Below are positions 5,427 through 11,485 of a stretch of DNA of 13,648 bases, in pieces. Every line of letters begins with the position of its first letter. The stretch's first letter is position 1. The translations under genes and the position numbers were made by a program. The notes beneath the pieces were generated by a model. That model was not told the origin of the DNA. It was given only the letters and a program-made list of their open reading frames with translations, and did no database searches. This DNA comes from UBA4636 sp963650915 (GTDB lineage Bacteria; Bacillota; Clostridia; Christensenellales; Borkfalkiaceae), in the NCBI GenBank assembly GCA_963650915.1, contig CAVJMJ010000030.1, positions 1 to 13,648 of the forward strand. Direction: 5' to 3'.

Positions 5427-6413
5427 TTATTTGTCGATATGCTCGCCGACAATCTTTACGTTGCAACCGTAATTTTGTCCGTCGCTACCGCCCGTTATAT
5501 CGGCAATTTCGCCGTCGAGAACGAAACCGCGGTCAAATGCGGTTAAAAATTCTTGCGCGAGGTCGGCTTTTATTCTACCGACGCGCTCGCCCGTGCGGGC
5601 GTTGATTATATCCGTACTATCGGGATACTCGGTTGTCGGTGCGTGCTTGATTATAAGCGCGTCGCCGATTTTGCTTTCCCGTATGCTTGTTTGGCAATTC
5701 CCGAAAGTTACGCCGACGGCTTTTGTAAATATCGGAAAATCTACGCCCGATACAATGCGCGCCGAAAATCCGTTGCTTTCAAGCGGCGGATAAATAGAAA
5801 CCTCGACGCAATATTTGCCGTCGTCTTTTTGCTTTACGTCCGTTACCTTAACGCAAAATTTTCCCGTCAACGTATCGCCGATTTTTTCGGGCAAATATCC
5901 TATATCACCGATACACGTTGAACAAAGATATAAACCATTGCCGAAGTCAATATCGACGTATATATCGTCGCCGATATTGCAAGTCGCGATATTGTCTTGC
6001 ATTTCCTCGTTGCCGTTCCGTATCAATTTTACAACGTGCGACGGCGTACCGCTAAATAAAGACTCGGTATCGCTTGTTGTTACGGGCTTTGATTTAATCG
6101 CCTCGTCGCTTATTTTTATTTGTCGGCTTTGCGTTGCCGTAATTTTTTTACGGCTTGCGTTTTCGGCTCGTTCCGCCCGCTTTGCGTCGCGGTCGGCTTT
6201 CGTTTCCTTTGCCCGCGCCTTTATCGCAAACACGGTAAACACGACGCCGACGGCAAGCAATGCGCAAATTATCAACGCTTGCCACGTTTGCATATTCTCG
6301 CCGTTTTCGCCGACGCTACCACCGATAACGCCCGCAAAAATAAACAACGGCAACCACGATACAACGGCAATTATTACGCGTACAACGCGTTTAAGATTAT
6401 AAAACCACTTCAT
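5427..6413 (-). CDS. Membrane-anchored protein with HIRAN-like domains
   Basis: This 328-residue protein has two predicted membrane spans (about 10-32 and 45-66), a charged linker rich in Lys, Arg, Asp and Glu (67-100) and a cytoplasmic C-terminal part. Residues 230-325 (AVGVTFGNCQ, GDALIIKHAP, EYPDSTDIINARTGERVGRIK) match the HIRAN pattern, a small domain known in Rad5/HLTF helicases, where it binds DNA ends, and also found alone in bacterial and phage proteins. Residues about 125-210 (GDDIYVDIDFGNG, IGDIGYLPEKIGD) look like a diverged second copy. It starts 5 nt after the repressor stop behind GGAG, so it is expressed in the lysogen. This suggests a prophage-maintenance or superinfection-exclusion role, which is inference. 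The membrane anchor is unusual for this domain. Confidence 0.7.
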   Translation of the reverse strand: MKWFYNLKRVVRVIIAVVSWLPLFIFAGVIGGSVGENGENMQTWQALIICALLAVGVVFTVFAIKARAKETKADRDAKRAERAENASRKKITATQSRQIKISDEAIKSKPVTTSDTESLFSGTPSHVVKLIRNGNEEMQDNIATCNIGDDIYVDIDFGNGLYLCSTCIGDIGYLPEKIGDTLTGKFCVKVTDVKQKDDGKYCVEVSIYPPLESNGFSARIVSGVDFPIFTKAVGVTFGNCQTSIRESKIGDALIIKHAPTTEYPDSTDIINARTGERVGRIKADLAQEFLTAFDRGFVLDGEIADITGGSDGQNYGCNVKIVGEHIDK

Positions 6414-6418
6414 AAGAT

Positions 6419-6820
6419 CTACTCCTTATTTTCTTTGATTTCGCTTTCAAGTTTATACGCATACGTCAAAAGCGCGGTTTTACGCCGTATATCGAACGGC
6501 GCACACACTTTTAGCAATTCTCTTTCGTATTCGGTCAACTCGCCCGAAACGTTGCCCGATACGGTCGCAACGTTATTTGAGTTATTGTTGCCGATTATTT
6601 GTTGTACGGGTGCGTCGCGCGCCGATTTTCCCGTAATAAGATAATCAAGCGACACGCCGAAATATTCGGCGAGTTTTTCATAGTGTACGGCGGACGGCTC
6701 GCGCTTGCCCGATTTCCACTCGGAAACGGTCGTCGGACGAACTCCCAACGCCCGCGCAAGATCGCTTTGCCGTTTTCCGCGGCTTTCTAAAAGGTCAAAT
6801 ATTCGCTCGGAAATCAACAT
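6419..6820 (-). CDS. XRE-family phage repressor (CI-like)
   Basis: This 133-residue DNA-binding protein has a canonical Cro/C1-type helix-turn-helix at about residues 10-62 (RQSDLARALGVRPTTVSEWKSG, recognition helix around VRPTTVSEWK). The C-terminal part (NNNSNNVATVSGNVSG, then ELTEYERELL) is short and shows no LexA-like peptidase domain, so RecA-triggered self-cleavage is unlikely. Induction may depend on another protein. AAGGAG lies upstream of the ATG with about 10 nt spacing. The divergent promoters and palindromes to its right make it the likely lysogeny repressor. It is co-transcribed with the HIRAN-like membrane gene. Confidence 0.85.
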   Translation of the reverse strand: MLISERIFDLLESRGKRQSDLARALGVRPTTVSEWKSGKREPSAVHYEKLAEYFGVSLDYLITGKSARDAPVQQIIGNNNSNNVATVSGNVSGELTEYERELLKVCAPFDIRRKTALLTYAYKLESEIKENKE

Positions 6821-6860
6821 ACAAAAAAGACTCCTTGACGTAAAAATTTTCGTTTACACT

Positions 6861-6913
6861 TCAAGAAGTCTTGACTTTCTCGGCTATTCGATATATAATA
6901 GTGCTACGATTAT
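6861..6913 (+). promoter_or_regulatory. Rightward promoter with two flanking palindromes
   Basis: TTGACT (6871-6876) and TATAAT (6894-6899) are separated by 17 nt. TCAAGA-AG-TCTTGA (6861-6874) overlaps the -35 box, and the imperfect palindrome ATAATAGTGCTACGATTAT (6895-6913) overlaps the -10 box and start point. The second resembles the operator in the early promoter at 7159-7175. It lies immediately upstream of, and divergent from, the repressor gene. Confidence 0.75.
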
Positions 6914-7003
6914 CGACGCACCGATAAAAACGGGCGTCCTTATATCGTTAGCCGTGTTATACCGAGCCGCAAGATATGAAGTGTAATGATTGTAAGCAAA
7001 TCA

Positions 7004-7032
7004 ATTATAGCAAATCTTTACGGCGAAGTCAA
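7004..7032 (-). promoter_or_regulatory. Leftward promoter of the repressor-HIRAN operon
   Basis: Read on the - strand, TTGACT (7032-7027) and TATAAT (7009-7004) are 17 nt apart. Transcription would start near 6997 and leave a leader of about 175 nt before the repressor ATG at 6820. No better leftward promoter was seen nearer the gene. Confidence 0.7.
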
Positions 7033-7075
7033 TAACGCGGCTATTCCTTTATAAAAATATATCGACGCAACGTAA

Positions 7076-7105
7076 AACGCCCTCCGCTATCGGAAGGCGT
7101 TATTT
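7076..7105. terminator. Terminator between the immunity switch and early promoter
   Basis: AACGCC-C-TCCG pairs with CGGA-A-GGCGTT around a CTAT loop (one C/A mismatch), followed by ATTTT on the + strand and TTTTA on the - strand. It separates the rightward transcript starting at 6906 from the early promoter at 7152. Confidence 0.75.
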
Positions 7106-7151
7106 TCTCAAAAAAAAATTAAAATTTTTTCTAAAAAGTTATGAAAAATAG

Positions 7152-7180
7152 TTGACTTATCATAGTGACTATGATATAAT
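7152..7180 (+). promoter_or_regulatory. Early rightward promoter with a palindromic operator in its spacer
   Basis: TTGACT (7152-7157) and TATAAT (7175-7180) have a 17-nt spacer. The spacer region is filled by a perfect 17-bp palindrome, ATCATAG-TGA-CTATGAT (7159-7175). A repressor bound there would block RNA polymerase completely. It is preceded by A/T-tracts (7110-7150) that could act as an UP element. It drives the small early genes and probably the transposase. Confidence 0.9.
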
Positions 7181-7240
7181 ATAATCACAAAGGTTGAGGG
7201 AAACAAAAACCTTTGAAATCTAAAAAGGAGGTACAAAGCA

Positions 7241-7360
7241 ATGGCAAAACAAAAAAAGCCTTGTTACGAAATAAGTTACATAAAAGTAACTTATGACAAA
7301 AACGGAAATGTTGCAACCGTAACCGTTAAAGTCGTAAACAAGGCAACAAACAAGCGGTAA
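7241..7360 (+). CDS. 39-residue early phage protein, unknown function
   Basis: This short gene is the first after the operator-controlled promoter. It has an excellent ribosome site (AAGGAGGT, 8 nt before ATG) and encodes a basic peptide beginning MAKQKKPCYEISYIKV and ending NKATNKR. The alternating pattern (YIKVTYDKNGNVATVTVKVV) suggests a small beta-hairpin or sheet. Its position and basic charge would fit a small regulatory protein, but no family is recognised. About 190 nt later, after a GAAA-loop hairpin, the next gene begins in the same direction. Confidence 0.7.
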   Translation: MAKQKKPCYEISYIKVTYDKNGNVATVTVKVVNKATNKR

Positions 7361-7375
7361 GACCGCTAACCGAAA

Positions 7376-7398
7376 GGCGGGGGCGAAAGCCCCTTGCC
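7376..7398 (+). other. Hairpin with GAAA tetraloop after the first early gene
   Basis: GGGGC (7380-7384) and GCCCC (7389-7393) pair around GAAA, with an outer GGC/GCC pair (7376-7378, 7396-7398). No T-run follows, so it may be an RNA processing or stability element rather than a terminator. Confidence 0.5.
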
Positions 7399-7455
7399 GA
7401 TTGGGTTACTTATAATATATCAAAAAAATAAATTTAAGTCAAGGAGTTACAAGGT

Positions 7456-7638
7456 ATGAAAATCGAAAAAATTATTGAAAATGCACAAAACACGGTTGAA
7501 AGTATGCAAGTATCGCCCGAAAATCTCGTTATGGCGATAACGAAGTTACTTGAAATCACGCACAAACACGGACTCGACGCCGAGGCGGTAGCGGCATTGT
7601 CCGATTGCGGCATTACGCTTGAAATCGAGGAGGAGTAA
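7456..7638 (+). CDS. Small acidic early phage protein, unknown function
   Basis: This 60-residue protein begins MKIEKIIENAQNTVESMQ and ends GITLEIEEE. It appears fully helical and strongly acidic at both ends, with no membrane segment. AAGGAG lies 9 nt before the ATG. Its stop is 3 nt before the next gene, which encodes a ribbon-helix-helix-like protein, so the pair is probably co-translated. I do not recognise the family; an acidic partner of a DNA-binding protein is one possibility from context only. Confidence 0.65.
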   Translation: MKIEKIIENAQNTVESMQVSPENLVMAITKLLEITHKHGLDAEAVAALSDCGITLEIEEE

Positions 7639-7641
7639 ATT

Positions 7642-7836
7642 ATGGCACGGAGCGAGGCACAAAAAGCCGCCGACGCAAGATACGCAAAAAAGATAAACGG
7701 AAAATACAAGCCGTTTATTGTAAATCTTGACCCCGCCGAACTTGCCCGCATTGACGCCGTTATCGCGGCGGCGGGTATGAAAAAAGCCGAGTTTTTGCGT
7801 TGGGCGGTCGGCGAATTGGAAAACAAAAACAAATAA
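7642..7836 (+). CDS. Ribbon-helix-helix-like DNA-binding protein
   Basis: This 64-residue protein has a basic N-terminus (MARSEAQKAADARYAKKING) followed by KYKPFIVNLDPAELARIDAV and AAGMKKAEFLRWAVGELE. This is the strand-helix-helix layout of Arc/CopG-type repressors: the strand around PFIVNL contacts DNA as a dimer, and the two helices follow. AGGAGG precedes the ATG by 8 nt. Its place between the immunity switch and the transposase fits a role in early-gene control or transposase regulation, which is inference. A strong hairpin follows, so it may be the last gene of the proximal transcript. Confidence 0.7.
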   Translation: MARSEAQKAADARYAKKINGKYKPFIVNLDPAELARIDAVIAAAGMKKAEFLRWAVGELENKNK

Positions 7837-7853
7837 TCGCAAACAAACGGTAA

Positions 7854-7889
7854 AGCGGGTTGCCCTATCGGTAGCCCGCTTTTGCTTTA
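7854..7889 (+). terminator. Terminator or attenuator before the transposase gene
   Basis: AGCGGGTTGCC and GGTAGCCCGCT form an 11-bp RNA stem (two G-U pairs) around CTATC, followed by TTTGCTTT. It ends 11 nt before the transposase ATG, so it may partly terminate transcription and keep transposase levels low. Confidence 0.75.
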
Positions 7890-7900
7890 CGGAGGCTAAA

Positions 7901-8914
7901 ATGAAAGGCGTAAAATACACGGCAAAAGAAAAAGAAAACGCGCTCAAACAATGGCTCGTTGACGGTGACGACGTTTTCAAGGTGGCAAAGAAAACAAAAT
8001 GCACGATACAAAGTCTTTATCGGTGGCGGAAAGCCTACGACGGCACGACGGATAGTTTACAAAACAAATCAAGCCGCCCGCACACACCGCACCCGAACGC
8101 GCACACAAACGAAGAAACGGAACATATAAACGAGGTTTTCAAAACGCACCCCGATATTAGTTACGCCGAGGCGTTGGGAATACTTCGCACCGAATACGGA
8201 TACTCACGGACGTACGGCGGGTTTTATCGGTTTTTAATGAAACACAAAATACGCCCCGTTAGCGAGGTCAACCGCTATATCGCAAAGCCGTACAATACGC
8301 CCGAAATGTTCGGCGTAAAAATGCAAATGGACGTCAAATACGTTCCGTTAGAATGTAATATCGGCGAATACGGAAAAGAGCGTTACTATCAATATACAAT
8401 GATTGACGAGGCAACGCGAGAGCGGTTTATATATCCGTACAAAGAAAAAAGCGGATACTCCACCGTCGATTTTGTCAAACGCGCGATACTTTACTTCGGA
8501 TACTTGCCCGCGATAATTCAAACCGACAACGGAACGGAATTTACAAACCCGAAAGGCACGGGCGAAGGCAAAGTCCACGCGCTCGATAAATTATTGAACA
8601 AACTAAATATCAAACATAAATTGATACGCGTTTACACGCCTCGACACAACGGCAAGGTCGAACGCTCGCACCGAACGGATCAACAAAATTTTTATAATCA
8701 TTTAACTTTTTCAACGTTTGAAGAACTCCGCGAAAAAATGCGGGCTTGGCTCGTGCGTTACAATAATTGCCCGCACTCGTCTTTACGGGATAAAAACGGG
8801 CGGCGGTCGTGGATTACGCCGATACAAAAACGCGCCGAACTTATGGAAGTTTTGAAAACGCCACCGCCCGACAAAGTTTACCGCGTAAAATTCATAAAGA
8901 AAAAAGCCGCATAA
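7901..8914 (+). CDS. DDE-type transposase/integrase (rve family), possible phage integrase
   Basis: This 337-residue recombinase has an N-terminal helix-turn-helix (residues 6-45, VAKKTKCTIQSLYRWRKAY), a linker with a second helical DNA-binding region (70-130), and an rve-type catalytic core. Candidate catalytic residues are Asp144 (QMDVKYVP), Asp209 (IQTDNGTEF) and Glu254 (PRHNGKVERSH). The 44 residues between the last two exceed the usual 35 or so because of a short insertion near KGTGEGKVHALDK. It resembles IS481/IS3-type transposases. GGAGG precedes the ATG by 6 nt. Codon use matches the phage genes, and I see no IS ends around it. It could be an early phage gene that mediates integration by transposition, or an old domesticated IS transposase. 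Confidence 0.8.
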   Translation: MKGVKYTAKEKENALKQWLVDGDDVFKVAKKTKCTIQSLYRWRKAYDGTTDSLQNKSSRPHTPHPNAHTNEETEHINEVFKTHPDISYAEALGILRTEYGYSRTYGGFYRFLMKHKIRPVSEVNRYIAKPYNTPEMFGVKMQMDVKYVPLECNIGEYGKERYYQYTMIDEATRERFIYPYKEKSGYSTVDFVKRAILYFGYLPAIIQTDNGTEFTNPKGTGEGKVHALDKLLNKLNIKHKLIRVYTPRHNGKVERSHRTDQQNFYNHLTFSTFEELREKMRAWLVRYNNCPHSSLRDKNGRRSWITPIQKRAELMEVLKTPPPDKVYRVKFIKKKAA

Positions 8915-8925
8915 CGGCTTTGATT
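8903..8925 (+). terminator. Hairpin overlapping the transposase stop codon
   Basis: AAAGCCG (8903-8909) and CGGCTTT (8915-8921) pair around CATAA, which contains the transposase stop, followed by GATTTT. It is a likely weak terminator. Confidence 0.6.
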
Positions 8926-8939
8926 TTCTCTATCGCCCG

Positions 8940-8966
8940 ACCGCGGCAAAATCGTCGCGGTATTTT
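8940..8966 (+). terminator. Terminator after the transposase
   Basis: ACCGCG (8940-8945) and CGCGGT (8956-8961) pair around a 10-nt loop, followed by ATTTTT. This is the second stem in a row after the transposase. Confidence 0.65.
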
Positions 8967-9030
8967 TGGCATACACTTTTTATTGTGTTTTGCCCGAACT
9001 CGTGTATTTTTAATCGTCTTTTAATCTTTC

Positions 9031-9055
9031 CCGCCCCTTTCGGTGGCGGTTTTTT
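9031..9055 (+). terminator. Terminator at the apparent prophage right end
   Basis: CCGCC (9031-9035) pairs with GGCGG (9045-9049) and is followed by six Ts (9050-9055). The rest of 8915-9121 contains no gene that I can support. Confidence 0.75.
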
Positions 9056-9056
9056 C

Positions 9057-9125
9057 TTGACTTCCACCCCGTAAAAACGGTAAAATATAAAAAATTATAA
9101 AAATTTCATAAAAACTATTAAAAAA
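9057..9125 (+). promoter_or_regulatory. A-tract array with a promoter-like start, at the likely prophage boundary
   Basis: Six A-runs occur at 9073-9077, 9082-9085, 9089-9094, 9099-9103, 9110-9114 and 9120-9125, about 8-11 bp apart, a spacing expected to bend DNA. A promoter-like pair TTGACT (9057-9062) and TAAAAT (9081-9086, 18-nt spacer) overlaps the start. The composition changes here from phage-like to AT-rich DNA. This may be the recombinase-binding end of the prophage, but no terminal repeat could be defined. Confidence 0.4.
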
Positions 9126-9445
9126 CGATTGACAAAACAACAGACTATATAGAACAAAGGTTTAAGAAAAATTATTCTTATTATATTCAAAGTAAAACAG
9201 GTAAAGGAGTTGAATATAGCAATAAGGTTATTTCTCTAACAGAAAAATATTTGAACCCTATGTTACAAAAGATTTCCAAAAGCTATACAAATCTTTTTTT
9301 GTTTGATGATAACGCGACTCTTTATAACTATGTCAAAAAGATAAGAGAGATGGTTGCTGTCGATTGCCGTTTTGACGAAAAAGCAAGAAGAATTTTAAAT
9401 AAATACTTAGATTATTTGATGGATTTTTATCGTGAAAGTAATTAA
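9122..9445 (+). pseudogene. 5'-truncated gene fragment next to the prophage end
   Basis: An open frame runs from just after a stop at 9119-9121 to the stop at 9443-9445, about 107 codons. It has no good start or ribosome site at its beginning; the first plausible starts are TTG 9251 and ATG 9260. The protein sequence is coherent throughout (DYIEQRFKKNYSYYIQ, then NLFLFDDNATLYNYVKKIRE, and KARRILNKYLDYLMDFYRE), rich in Tyr, Lys and Asn and probably helical. This suggests the 3' end of a gene whose front was removed, probably by prophage insertion. Family not recognised. Alternatively only 9251-9445 (64 residues) is translated. Confidence 0.45.
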
Positions 9446-9465
9446 AACATATAATCGATAAAATT

Positions 9466-9531
9466 AAGCCGAGCACGTTGAAATGACTCATAATGCTTTT
9501 ATGAAGATGCATTTTTGTACATGCTCGGCTT
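9466..9531. terminator. Long-loop inverted repeat between convergent genes
   Basis: AAGCCGAGCA (9466-9475) and TGCTCGGCTT (9522-9531) are perfect 10-bp inverted copies enclosing 46 nt, followed by TTTTCG on the + strand and AATTTT on the - strand. It lies between the + strand fragment ending at 9445 and the - strand operon ending at 9554, so a bidirectional terminator is the simplest reading. The large loop is unusual for a terminator. Confidence 0.55.
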
Positions 9532-9553
9532 TTCGTTTACGTTGAGGTGATTT

Positions 9554-9868
9554 TTAGTTGTTGGGAATATAGATTTTCTCACCGACTTTTACGGCTTTAT
9601 AGGTCGTTCCGCCTATGTTTTTTTCGAGATATTCAGGCTTACCGTCCGCATGAGCGCGTAAGATAAACTTATCGGGTTCTTCTTCGGTTAATTTATCGAT
9701 ATTTACGTCGATAAACTGTTCATCGCTTGATACTTCGAGTATTTTCAGTCCGCGTTTGATTAAATCGGCGGAAAACTGCCAAATCTTTTCAAACATTCCG
9801 TATGTGTCCATAATGATGGAAAAGTCGTGGTTGGGTTCGTATGCGGTAATTCTAAAGTAATTTGTCAT
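9554..9868 (-). CDS. Mobile-element protein of unknown function, 104 residues
   Basis: The start is ATG at 9868, set by AAAGGAG 9 nt upstream; a longer reading frame from 9946 would overlap PcfJ and has no ribosome site. The protein begins MTNYFRITAYEPNHDFSIIM and ends TTYKAVKVGEKIYIPNN. It looks like a small soluble alpha/beta protein with no membrane segment. Similar small proteins occur near pcfJ in conjugative elements of Bacillota, as I recall, but no function is known to me. It follows pcfJ by 19 nt in the same direction and ends before the inverted repeat at 9466-9531, so it is probably the last gene of that operon. Confidence 0.7.
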   Translation of the reverse strand: MTNYFRITAYEPNHDFSIIMDTYGMFEKIWQFSADLIKRGLKILEVSSDEQFIDVNIDKLTEEEPDKFILRAHADGKPEYLEKNIGGTTYKAVKVGEKIYIPNN

Positions 9869-9887
9869 AATTGTTTCTCCTTTGCGG

Positions 9888-11204
9888 TTATGCCGCGATT
9901 TGTTTAAGTTTTCTGTTTGCGTAAGGCAGCCATTTCTTATTAACAAATTCCATTACGTTGTCATTAGGTTTGCTGTCGTGGTCGCCGTAACATTGAAGCA
10001 CCTTTTTATCTTTCAAAGAGTATTCAACTGTTACGAGTGGCTTTTGTGGTTCGTCTTTCATTCGGATAAAGAAAATAAGCGATTCTTCGCGTGCAAACTT
10101 TTGGTCGTAACCCATACGTCCGACGCAATGATGAAGCAATTCGCCTTCGCGTATTAAGTCGGACGGTTTTTGCGCGATAATCGCTATATAGACGGACTTT
10201 TTATCATATTCAAGTCCTAAATACTTGCTTGCTACGGCGGCAAATTTGTCGTAAAACTCTTTGCGTTCCTGCTCGTCTTTCAATGCTTTTGCGGAACGAT
10301 ATTCGTCAATTCGTATATCGTGCCAACGTTTGAAATCGTGGGGATAGCGGTTCTTTTCTTCATTCATATCCAATCCGAGATATTGGCAAGCGTCGAGATA
10401 ATCTCGATATGAATAAAAGTTAGTTTTCTGCTTTTCGATATAATCTAAAAACTTGTCAAGTTCGTTTTTTACAAGTGCTTTAACGTTATTGATGCGTTCC
10501 GAATGGTCGAATTGTATTTTTCGTTTCGCGAAATTATTAATTTCATATATAGGCTTTGAAGTTTTGTAAGCAGAAATGATTGAAGAAACGTAATAACTGG
10601 AATGCCTTATTTCTAACCTATTTGCCGCAAGCCATTTACGGAACTTTTTGTTTTTACCGCATAGCCGCAAAATTTGCGTTGACATTGCGATATTATGCAA
10701 TCCGAGTTTAGTCAGATATTCGATTTGCGGAAACTTCTCATAAAGTCGCAAGTATTTGAAAACATTAACGCCCGTGTATCTGTCAACGGCGCTGTATTTG
10801 TATTCGGGAAAGTGTTGTAAGATATAATCGCGATTGACTATCGGGGCATAAGGGTCAAACGAATCATCAGATGACCAACCCCATTCTTTGCTTTCATACC
10901 AATCGGGATATTTTGAAAGCCCTTGATCGTGCCAACCGACAGTATAACCTGCAATGTATGTAAACTTTATGTCTTTGCCAAAGCATCTGTCTGAATGAAC
11001 ACCGTGAACGACAACAGGCTTACAATACCATTGTTTTTTATACTCTCGAACGGCAACCGTAACTTTGACAAGTTCGCCGTCGTTTTTCGTAAAGTAAGCA
11101 TAAAAGCGAGTTCTGCCTAACGGCGCGGATTTTAATTGGTCGTCGTAAAGTTTTATCTTTTTCTGTATGTATTTCGGAATAGGTTTTATCTTTTCGATTT
11201 TCAT
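9888..11204 (-). CDS. PcfJ-like protein of an integrative/conjugative element
   Basis: This 438-residue protein has a C-terminal part carrying the PcfJ signature: GELLHHCVGRMGYDQKF (HHCVG at about 358-362), ESLIFFIRM, PLVTVEYSL and VLQCYGDHDSKP. PcfJ is named after the conjugative plasmid pCF10 of Enterococcus and is widespread on conjugative plasmids and integrative elements of Bacillota; its biochemical role is not established. The N-terminal part is basic with many Tyr and Trp residues. I chose ATG 11204, preceded by TGGAG, over the ATG at 11216, which overlaps that ribosome site. Its usual upstream partner, a PcfK-like gene, is present at 12858-13648, now separated by an IS110 element. 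Confidence 0.8.
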   Translation of the reverse strand: MKIEKIKPIPKYIQKKIKLYDDQLKSAPLGRTRFYAYFTKNDGELVKVTVAVREYKKQWYCKPVVVHGVHSDRCFGKDIKFTYIAGYTVGWHDQGLSKYPDWYESKEWGWSSDDSFDPYAPIVNRDYILQHFPEYKYSAVDRYTGVNVFKYLRLYEKFPQIEYLTKLGLHNIAMSTQILRLCGKNKKFRKWLAANRLEIRHSSYYVSSIISAYKTSKPIYEINNFAKRKIQFDHSERINNVKALVKNELDKFLDYIEKQKTNFYSYRDYLDACQYLGLDMNEEKNRYPHDFKRWHDIRIDEYRSAKALKDEQERKEFYDKFAAVASKYLGLEYDKKSVYIAIIAQKPSDLIREGELLHHCVGRMGYDQKFAREESLIFFIRMKDEPQKPLVTVEYSLKDKKVLQCYGDHDSKPNDNVMEFVNKKWLPYANRKLKQIAA

Positions 11205-11218
11205 TTTAATCTCCATGC

Positions 11219-11270
11219 CGCCGCTAAAGCGTCAGCACAAATAGAAATTAAAGAATGCTGACAAACGGCG
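11219..11270. other. Imperfect hairpin upstream of pcfJ
   Basis: GTCAGCA (11231-11237) and TGCTGAC (11256-11262) pair perfectly around 18 nt, with an outer GCCG/CGGC-type pairing through an asymmetric internal loop (11219-11230 and 11263-11270). On the - strand it lies in the leader of pcfJ, so it could be a leader structure. On the + strand its right arm overlaps the -35 region of the IS110 promoter-like sequence. Confidence 0.45.
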
Positions 11271-11286
11271 ATTTTTATTGTATAAT
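11258..11286 (+). promoter_or_regulatory. Promoter-like sequence before the IS110 non-coding segment
   Basis: CTGACA (11258-11263) and TATAAT (11281-11286) are 17 nt apart, predicting a start near 11293, within the left arm of the long inverted repeat (11290-11303). In IS110 elements the -10 box lies in the left end and a stronger promoter can form in the excised circle. Here the -35 may come from flanking DNA by chance. Confidence 0.55.
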
Positions 11287-11289
11287 TAT

Positions 11290-11485
11290 TTTGAGGAAGA
11301 AGATAAACTACAACGCACGTTGAGGTGAGTTGCACAAGCTACTCTCGCTTAAAACAGTATTTTAATCAGTGTTGGAATCATCTTTTTCAAGCACAAATAA
11401 GTGTTGCCTTGGAGCACGTACGCTAAGAATTGTTTTAACACCTGTTAAATTGTGTGATGATTCAGTCACTGTCTTCTTCCTCAAA
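11290..11485 (+). ncRNA. Candidate bridge RNA of the IS110 element
   Basis: The segment is bracketed by TTTGAGGAAGAAGA (11290-11303) and its exact complement (11472-11485), a 14-bp terminal stem. Inside, AGTG-ttg-GAATCATC (11368-11382) pairs with GATGATTC-agt-CACT (11456-11470), and TTTAACA/TGTTAAA forms another stem (11434-11449). A promoter-like sequence precedes it and the recombinase ribosome site follows at 11493. IS110 recombinases use an RNA from exactly this position, with two loops that pair to target and donor DNA. The stretch GTTGAGGTGAG (11319-11329) is complementary to the right flank. The structure is read by eye, not computed. Confidence 0.6.

Larger units (their letters stand above)
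6906..7105 (+). ncRNA. Possible short RNA antisense to the repressor leader
   Basis: A transcript from the promoter at 6871-6899 would end at the terminator at 7076-7105, giving about 200 nt. The only reading frame seen is a 19-codon one at 6976-7035 (MKCNDCKQINYSKSLRRSQ) without a good ribosome site. The leftward promoter at 7004-7032 would make a leader overlapping this RNA over about 90 nt. Existence of the RNA is inferred only from promoter and terminator. Confidence 0.35.

Noticed and set aside
5815..6402. + strand open frame opposite the HIRAN-like gene
   Set aside because: It has no ribosome site and no recognisable domain; the - strand frame has membrane spans, HIRAN-like motifs and a good start behind the repressor.
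9888..9946. Upstream extension of the 104-residue gene to 9946
   Set aside because: It would overlap the end of pcfJ by 59 bp; AAAGGAG just before ATG 9868 decides the start.
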